The notes beneath the pieces are model-generated. The model did not search any database, was not told the DNA's origin, and was given only the letters and a program-made list of their open reading frames with translations. A DNA stretch of 64,000 nt from Ga0077523 sp038324085 (GTDB lineage Bacteria; Pseudomonadota; Gammaproteobacteria; Burkholderiales; Ga0077523). Positions 50,301 through 59,300 of the stretch are shown one piece after another; position 1 is the first letter of the stretch, and the number at the start of each line of letters is the position of its first letter. Location of the stretch: NCBI GenBank assembly GCA_038324085.1, contig JBBQHP010000001.1, positions 154,660 through 218,659 of the forward strand, written 5' to 3'. The translations under genes were made by a program, and so were the position numbers.

Positions 50301-53300
50301 AGATGTCGTAGCCGTCCTCCGTCCACAGCACGTTGTTGCGCAAGTCGACGTTGGACGCGCCGCCGGTCAATCGAACCAGGTCGCCCGACGCCGTGTACAT
50401 GGTGTTGTTGTAGATGCGCACGTCCGTGGCGCCGGCAATGCGCACACCCGCTTCCGTATTGCGGTAGATCAGGTTGTGCTGGATGCGATCGCCGGTGGCC
50501 GCCGCGATGCCCACGTCGTTGCCCGCGATGCGGTTGAACTGAACCGTTCCGGTGAAGGCACCGATACCGATCGCGTTGCCTTCGATCCGGTTCGCGACAT
50601 CGAGCGATTCGCCGCCGACCACGCCACTGCCGGACACTCCCGTCGCGTTGTCGTGGACGAGCTGGTTGCGCACGGTCGCGGCGACGAGCTGGACCCCGGT
50701 GGCATTGTCGTGGATGTCGTTGGGCGTCGCTGCGCCGACGAATCCCAGTGCACTGCTGCCGGCGACGGTGCTGAGTACACCCGTGCCGTTGCCGAAGATG
50801 CGGTTGCCGACCAGTTCGGCGGCCGCGTTGTAGCCGACGCCCGTGGCGTTGCCGGTGATGTCGTTGTCGCGGATCGGTCCGGTGAAGGCGGCATCGATCT
50901 GCAGACCCGTGGTGCCTCCCGACAGCGTGTTGTGCGCGATGGTGCCGGCCGCGGCTGTCGAGATGCGCAGCGTGGCGCCGGTGTTGAAAACGTTATGGAC
51001 GATCTGGACGTCGCTTCCGCCTGCGACGTCGAGCCCCCCGCCTCCAGCGACGACACTGTCGGTGACGGTGAGCGCGCCGGCATCGTTGATCTGGACGCCG
51101 CCTTCGAAGCGCAGCCTCTGCAACGTGCCGGCGATGCCGGCGTTCACGGTCACTGCGGATGTGAACGTCGCATCCTGGGTCGGGGCACCGAGGATGGTGA
51201 CGCCGCTGTCATTGCCACCGAGCGTGAACCCGGGCTGGCTGCCGGCCTCGACGAAGATCACGTCTCCGGTACCGAGATCGAAATTGTCCAGGATGCTCTG
51301 GACCGTGTTCGATCCATTTGCAGTGAAGACGCGCGACGCCGCGGTCAGGTTGCCCGCCAGGTAGACCTCGGGCGAGCCGCTGCGAGCGTCGTTCCAGGCG
51401 ATGAACGGGCGACCCGAGGAGTCGACCGCCGCGGACAATGTCGTCACGATGCCGCGCGTCGGACTGACGCCGCGATTCGAGGCGTCGCCCGGCATCTGTT
51501 CGACGAAGCCGGTGCCGCTCACATAGCTCTCGACATAGAAGGCAACGGAATTGTCCGGGCGTTCCTGGACGCTGTCGTCACCCCAGATCAGGTAGAGCTT
51601 GCCACCACCCGATTGGAGTTTCGGCGAGAAAGCGCGCCCGGTCGTGGCGGAGACACCGGTTCCGGTGTCGGAACCGGGCTGCGTATCGGACCAGGTACCG
51701 CTCGCGTAGCGCTGGACGTAGATCTCCTCGCGGCCCGACGTCTGATCCCGCCAGGCTGCGAACAGCGCGCCATCGAAGTAGGCGATCGATGGTGTGCGGC
51801 TCGGGCCGGCATTGCTGCTGGCGTCTGCGAGCTGGCTCCAGGCGCCTCCGGAGAATTCGCGCACGCGTATTTCGGCGGCATCGCCGGCGCCCTGCACCCA
51901 CGCGACCGCGACCCTGGTGCCGTCCGTCGCTGCCGCGACTTCGGTCACGCCCTGTGCGAAGCTCGTGACGGCCACGCTCGCGCCAAGCGCAACCCAGCTC
52001 GAAGTGGCGCTGTCGAACCGGCGCGCGTGCACCTGCGGCGTGCCGGTGGTCCGGTCGGTCCAGACTGCGACGACCCCGGTGGCGGTCACCAGCAGCTGGA
52101 CGTTGTCGGCCGTACCGGTATTGCTGATTCCATCGGCATCGAGCGATTCGCCCATGGCCACCCAGGCCGAACCATCCCACCTTGCAATCTTGATGTTCGA
52201 CTCTCCGTTGGCCGCGATCTCGGTCCATGCCACGACCGGCGCCCCGCCCTGTTCGACGATGCCGGGACGGCGCGATTGGCTCAACGTGCCGCTGACCCCA
52301 CCGAACGAAGCGCTGCTGCCGAGCTGTTCCCAGACACCGTTCGACTGGCGTGCGACGTAGATCTCGGTATTGCCGTTGCGCGTGTCGGACCAGGCCGTGT
52401 AGCGCACGTTGGCGCCCACCGCGAGCGCGGATTCGAGCGCTACGCCGCCGTTCCCGCTGACGCCGGTTCCGCTCGCGGACCCGGAGAACTCACCCCACCA
52501 GCCGCGATAGTCCGGACCGGCCGGCAGTGTGGCCACGGCCTGCGGATCGCTGTTGGAACCGATCACGGCCGGGGCCGGCGTCGCCGGCGGCGTGACGAAG
52601 TCCGACGCGGTGGCGTCCTCGCCGCTACCGTAGTTGACGACGTTCGAGTTGCCCGCGCCCGCGTCGATGAAATCGTCGCCGCCTTCGCCGAACAGGATGT
52701 CGTTGCCCCCCTGGCCGAACAGGCGGTCGCGACCGGAACCGGCCTCTCCCAGGTCGGTGCCGAAATCGCCGTAGAGCCAGTCGACGGCGCCGTCGTCGCC
52801 GGCACCGGATTCGCTATGCCCGTAGAGGCGGTCGTGCTGCGCGCCGCCGATCAGGACATCGCTGCCGGCTCCGCCCTCGATCAGGTCATCGCCCGCGCCG
52901 CCGTCGAGGATGTCATCACCGGTGCCGCCACGCATCACGTCGTTGCCGCCGTTCCCGTACAGGATGTCGCGGCCGGCATCGCCCGCCATGACGTCCGCGC
53001 CATCGTCGGAACCACGCAGGATGTCCTCGCCATCGCCGCCGCCGAGATCGTCCCCGGCACCGCCACCGCCGATCAGTTCGTCGTTGCCCGCTTCGCCACG
53101 CAGCAGATCGACACCGACGCCTCCATCGAGCGTGTCGTCACCATCGCCGCCGAAGATCGTATCGTTGCCGAAGCTGCCGAACAGCCAGTCGTCGCCGTCC
53201 TGACCGAAGATGAGATCGCCGAAGCTGCCACCGTCAATGGAGTCATTGCCGCTGCCGCCCTCGATATAGTCGGCGCCGCCGAGCCCTTCGATGGTGTCGT

Positions 53301-56300
53301 CGCCGGCGCCGCCGTAGATGCGATCGCCGAACCAGATGGCGTCATTGAAGTTCGCGTCCTCGCCGCCATCGTCGGTGCCGATGATGTGGTCGTCCCCTTC
53401 GTCGCCGTAGAGCTGTTTGCCGACACCGGCCCCGCCGAGCAGCAGGTCGTTGTCCGCTCCGCCGTGCAAGACATCGAGTCCGGTGCCGGCGTCCAGCAGG
53501 TCGTCGCCTGCATTGCCGAACAGCAGGTCGTCGCCGGCTTCGCCGTAGAGGGCGTCATCGCCCACGCCGCCGAACAGCTGATCCGCGCCTTCGGACCCGT
53601 AGATGCGATCGCGCCCGGCGCCGCCCCAGGCGATGTCGTTGCCCAGTCCGCCGACGATGACGTCATCGCCGAGATCGCCGGAGAGCTGGTCGTCCCCCGC
53701 CTCGCCGAAGATCTGATCGTCGCCTTCCTGGCCGCGGACGATGTCGTTGCCGCTGCCCGCCAGAATCGTGTCGTCGTCCGCGCCCCCGCGGATGGTGTCA
53801 TCACCCTCGTTGCCCCAGATGAGGTCCGCGCCCTGATCACCGGAAATGTCATCGGCGCCCAGACCGCCGAAGATCAGGTCCGCGCCCGTGCCACCGGTGA
53901 TCGTGTCGTCGCCCGCCTCGCCGTAGATGGTGTCCGCATCGGCACCACCGGAGATGTAGTCGTCGCCGTTGCCGCCCCGCAGGGTGTCCTGTCCTGCTTC
54001 CCCGAAAAGGTCGTCATCCCCGCCTTGTCCGTAGAGTGTGTCGTTACCGGCGTCGCCATCGGCGCCGCCCACCGCCGCGTAGTCGGTACCGAACGCGAAA
54101 TCGCCCCACAACTGGTCGCGCGTGTTGTCGTCACCGGCGCCGCTCACGCTGAATCCGTAGAGGGCGTCATCTCCCGCACCACCGATCAAGGCATCGCTGC
54201 CCGCACCGCCCTCGAGAATATCGCTGCCCAGCTGGCCATAGAGGATGTCCGCGCCCGCGCCGCCGCGCAGCGTATCGTTGCCGCTGCCGCCGAGCAGGGT
54301 GTCGTCGCCTGCGCCGCCGTCGATCGTGTCATCGCCGCCTTCGCCCTCGATCTGGTCGGCACCGCCCTGGCCGTAGATCTGGTCGTTGCCGCCGCGCCCG
54401 TAGATGAAGTCACCGCCGTCCTGGGGCGCAGAGTCGTTGCCCATGAAACCGCCGTAGATCACGTCGACACCGCTGCCGCCGTAGATCTTGTCGGAGCCGT
54501 TGCCGCCCTGGAGGAGGGCACCGCCGCTGCCGCCCGCGATCAGGATGTCGTCGCCGACCGCGTCGGTGAGCGGATTGCCGGTGGACGTCTTGAAATCTCC
54601 GCCCAGCTCGACCGGGATATCGACGTTTTCCTTGATCGTGATGGAATCGTTGCCACGGCCGCCGTAACCCACGATCCTGGTGACGTCCGGTCCGAGTTCA
54701 CCGGTCTCTTCGTCCACGTTCGAAAAACGCCCGTAGAGCTGCGAGTAGCCGAAGGCCTCGACCATGACCGTGCCCTGGCCGACCTGCTTGACGGAGAACG
54801 ACTCGTCGCCGTCGTCGAGATCGCCGTGCAGGCGCAATGCCGAGCGCGCGCCCATGTTGAGCTGCAGCTCGCCCGTATTCGCATCGAGCGTCGCAAGCAC
54901 TGGCGGCGGTTCGTCGCAGTTCACGGAGAATTCGATCAGCGTGATGCGCGCGATCTCGACATCGAACGACAGGCAGAATGGGCAGAACCCCACCTCCGCG
55001 AACACCGACAGGAACGCACCCATCTCCCCGCGGTAGTCGAAGGCGCAGAGGAACCCGTTCTGGATCACTTCGAACAACTCACGACCGCGCAGCTTGCCGT
55101 CGTCGTTCGGGTCGTTGATGTTCATGTACACGTCGGCGAAGATGCCGCCCTTGGCACCGATCTCGGCGATGCCGACGTCGGCCTTGGCGCCGGCGTAGAT
55201 CTGGCTTCGCAGGACCATCTCGTCGATATCCTTGCCGTTCGCGTCGTGGTCCGCGACGAAGAAGCCGTTGAAGAAATCGATCGGGTTCTTCGATTTGGCG
55301 TAGTCGAACATGCCCTGGGTGTCGTAGCCGAAGGTGAACTGTCCTTCGAGCGAAGCACCGCCGCCGAAGATGACGAAGATCGGCACGCCCAGCACCACGG
55401 CAACGGGACCGAACTCGAGTTCGAAATCGAACCCGAACTCGAACTTGGGCGTCGTGTAGGTAAGCAGGTCGACGTTCTGGCCGAGGATCAGCTTGAACGC
55501 GGACAGTGGATCTTCCAGCAACGGGATCTTGAAGCCACCGGCGTCATTGCCCTTGATCTGGTCTTTCTTCGATTTGAATCGCGGCGCCACGCTCTCCAGC
55601 TGCTGGGCGATCGCCGTGGCCGGCCCCGTGGTGTGACCGTTCAGTACGTTGGTGTTCTGGAGTTGGGCGTTGCTCGACTGATCGCGCAGGTTGATGCCGT
55701 TCAGGTTGAAGCTGCCGAAGTCGATGAATACCCCGTCGCCCGCGGTCGAGGAAATGATGCTGGCGAGGTCGAGCAGATCGCCGACCGCCTGCACGAAGTC
55801 GGCCGTCGACTGCGGAATGAAGCCGAAGTCCGCGGCCAGGTCGAGCAACGTGTAGTCGTGGCCGGCGATGTCCGAGATCACCGGCAGCGGCTCGGTCACG
55901 GCGTCGATGATGGGCTTCAACGGATCGAAGATGCCGGTGATGTTGTCGACGATCGGACCGAGGAAGCTGTCGAGGAACTCGCCGAAGTTCAATCGAACGT
56001 TGTCGAACGACACGTTCTGCAGCGAGCCCGTGAGGGTCGTGTCGTTGAGGAAGTTCCAGGTCAGGTTGAAGTCGGCCGTGAGCGACGGGAACTGGTCGTT
56101 CAGGAAGTTGGCGGCATTCGGATCGGTGACACCGAAATCGCCCGGCACGCCGAGCGTCAGGTCGAGATTGATGGTGGCCCCACCGGTGAGAGACACGCCC
56201 ACGATCTGGCTGAAACTCAGGCTGCCGCCAGCCAGTTCGTTGTAGGTGAGGCGATTGCCCCCACCCACCGGATCCTTCAGGTCGATGGCGAAGGTGGCAT

Positions 56301-59300
56301 GCAGCAGGCTCGGCGCCTGGTTGTCGCCATCGCCCTCGGTCTCGTCCTGGATCTTCAGCCGCAGGATGCCCAGCGTGCCGCCCATCGCGAAATTCTTGAG
56401 CCGGGCGTCGGCGGTCACGGCGACTTCGTTCAACACCGAGGTATCGAGATACACGCCGTCGTTGCGACTGACACCGATGCCGAGATTGAACGTGAAGCCC
56501 AGCCCCAGCTCTACGTTGGAATTGTCGGCCACGGCGAGCCCGAGGCCCGGCAAGCCAAGATCGAAGCCGATCGGCGCGCCGATGGTCACGTCCTTGCCGA
56601 GAATCAGGTTGAACTTGACGTCATCGATCTTGCCGTCATTGTTCGAGTCGACCGTGATTAGTCCGATATCGTTGGCCGAGACATCGCTGCCCGCGTCGTT
56701 CCCGTCCTTCAGCAGGTTGAGTCCGGGTGCACCGAAGGCTTCGTACAGAATCTGCTTGACCTGATTGGTGGACTGCGTGCCACCGGACAACGCGTCGTTC
56801 AGGCGCTGCACGACGTCCACGCGCAGTTGTTCGATGAACTGGGCGCCATCCTTCAGGCCATGACCGACAAAGGGCAGATTGACGCCGAATACCTGGCCGT
56901 CCAGCGCGTCCTGGACCGTGGCGAGAATGAGGTCGATGCCGTCGACGAAACTGTTCAGATTGCCGAACAGGTCGATGCTGCCGATCTCCGCAGCGATGTT
57001 CGGCGCCGTGAGCGTGGTGGTCCCCGAGATGTTCGCCAGGTTGCCGATGTTGAGCTGGATGTTGTTGGCGCCGGCGCCGCCGAGCGGATTGGCCGCTGTC
57101 GGGAAGAACACGGGCAGCGTCGCGGACGCCGATCCCGCCAGCGAAACGTCGAGGGCGCTCGTGTTCCACTGATTGGAGTAGTAACGATCGCCCGCCACGG
57201 GTTTGAACGCGACCCCGAAGGTTGCGGGGGCGACACCGCCGTTGCCAAGTTGGACCGAACCACCGCGGATGAAGATGCCGAGCGGTCCGACCGCCGCGTC
57301 GAAATTGAGATTGGACCCGACGGCGCGAGCAGTCAGGGCGATGTTGGAATCGTCGCGGATGTAGGCCCGCGGGGTCGCGACGTTGGTCAGGTCGAAACCG
57401 AAGATCAGGTTCAGCGCCGCGCTTGCGCTGACCGAGAATTCGCCGGTGCCGCCCACGTCGATCAGGTCGCCGATGCCGTTGAGATTGGTGCCGTCGGTGT
57501 TGGTGAATCCGGCCAGCTGCCCGAGATTTAGATTGAGCGGGAGGGTGTCCGAGAAGGCACTCGCCAGGTTGAGATTGAATTCGAGCGACTGGTTCGCAAA
57601 GATGACCGACAGCGCGCTCGGGGCGATGCCGAAGGCTTGCTCGAGCTGCTGCTCCAGCGCCTGGATGGTCTGCGCGCCCGAAGCCTGCAGGGCGGACTTG
57701 GCATCGCCGAATCTGGCGACGAAGCTGACCAGGTCCGACACGCTCTTGTCGATGATCGGCAGGTCCAGGTTCAGGAACGAGAAGCCGTCGATCGAGGACA
57801 GGTAAGTGGTGAGTTGCCCGAATGCCGTGAGCACGTCGCCGAAATCGAGATTCTGGTAGTTGACCAGCGGCTGCAGGTCGGGGAACGTGACCACAACGGT
57901 GTTCGGCTGGAACACGTTGGTCATGGATACCTGGACGCGCGGCGAGCCGGACAGGGCGATCACGTTGCCGGTCACGGCGATGGGCAGCGTGGCGCTCATC
58001 GTTCCGGTGGACGCGATGCTCGTCCATTGCGGGATGTTGTTGAGCCCGTCGAACAGATCGGCGAGCTTCATCGGGATCGAGTTGTTGCCGCTCTTGCGGA
58101 ACTGCACGTCGACCGTGGCACTGACCGTTGCCGTGCCGTTGTTGATGCCGACGCCAAAGAAACCGAAGTTCGCGGCGGCGTCGACATCGCTCGCGGCGGC
58201 CGTCACGTTGCCGGTGACGCGCACGTCGCGCAGGAACGCCTTCTTCGAGAGCGAATCGACCGCGGTGTTGCTGGCCTTCAGCCGGAGTTCGGTCGCTGCG
58301 GTGTTGGTCGCCACGTTCGGCACGAGGATGTTGATGAACGCGCCGGTGAATCCACCCGCATAGGTGAGCCGGAGTCGATTCGCGTCGAGCGACGCGGTGA
58401 GGCCGGTGATTCCGGCGGCAACGAACGCCGCGTTGATGTCGGTGATCAGGGCCGAGCGCGAGTTGTTGGTCACGTCTCGGGCGATGGTCACGTCAACATA
58501 AGCAGCGCCGCCGAGGGAGACCTTGATCGTCGCATCCTGCGACAGCACGCCGGTCGCCGGGAGCACGTCGTCCGCAACCAGGACCGCTGCATACGGCGAG
58601 AGATCGAATCCGAGCACGAACTGGGCGCTGCCGTTGGCGTCGATCGATAGCACGCTGGACGAACTGATGCCGCCGAGCGGCGCGAGGTTGAGGTCGAACT
58701 TGATCGGGTCGCTCGATGCGGCAAACCCGCTCTGCAGCCGCATGAAGAACGTCAGCTGGTTCGTGCTCGGGTTGTAGGACGCGTTGATCGCGTTGGCAGG
58801 CAGCCCGAGCAGATCGGACAGGCGCTGCGCGAAGGTCTGCGCCGTGCTGAAGGTCGCGATGCCGTCCGCATCCTTCAGCTGGTCGATAAGTCCGGAGGTA
58901 AAGCTTTCCGCGAAACGGAGCACTTCACCGAAAGTTCGCCCGCTCGCGAGCGGAATGACGCCATCAAAGGCATCCGAGCCGCGCAGTCCGTTGAGCCACG
59001 AGGCCACCTGGTTCAGCACCTGGAGCACGCCTTCGGGTTGAGCGCGCCCGAAATTCAGGATGTCTTCGGCACCGGCGCCGGTGACCGTGATCGTCGGCGC
59101 GCCGCTGAACGGATTGCCGGAGAGGGCAACCGCCGCGTTGCCGGCAGTGTAGGCGCCGAGCGCCTGGACCGACATGGGCAGGTTACCGGTGAGCGTTGCC
59201 GTCACGGCGCTCGGATCGATCAAGCCCTCGATCGTGGTTCCAAGGAGCTCGGACAGAGTGATGTGCCCCTTGGCGTCGGCATCGGGATTGGCGACGGCTA

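Noticed and set aside
52640..54545. RTX toxin or haemolysin
   Set aside because: RTX repeats are generic calcium-binding beta-rolls. No pore-forming, acylation or toxin domain and no hlyC-like gene are visible, so an adhesin or scaffold is more likely.
45196..56661. A 3,821-codon open frame on the plus strand, antisense to the giant gene (and another of 1,320 codons at 36010-39972)
   Set aside because: Strong GC-rich codon bias in the sense gene avoids TTA, CTA and TCA, which leaves the complementary frame free of stops. The antisense product is low-complexity, Val/Ala/Asp/Arg-rich and has no domain logic, whereas the minus-strand product shows ordered known domains.
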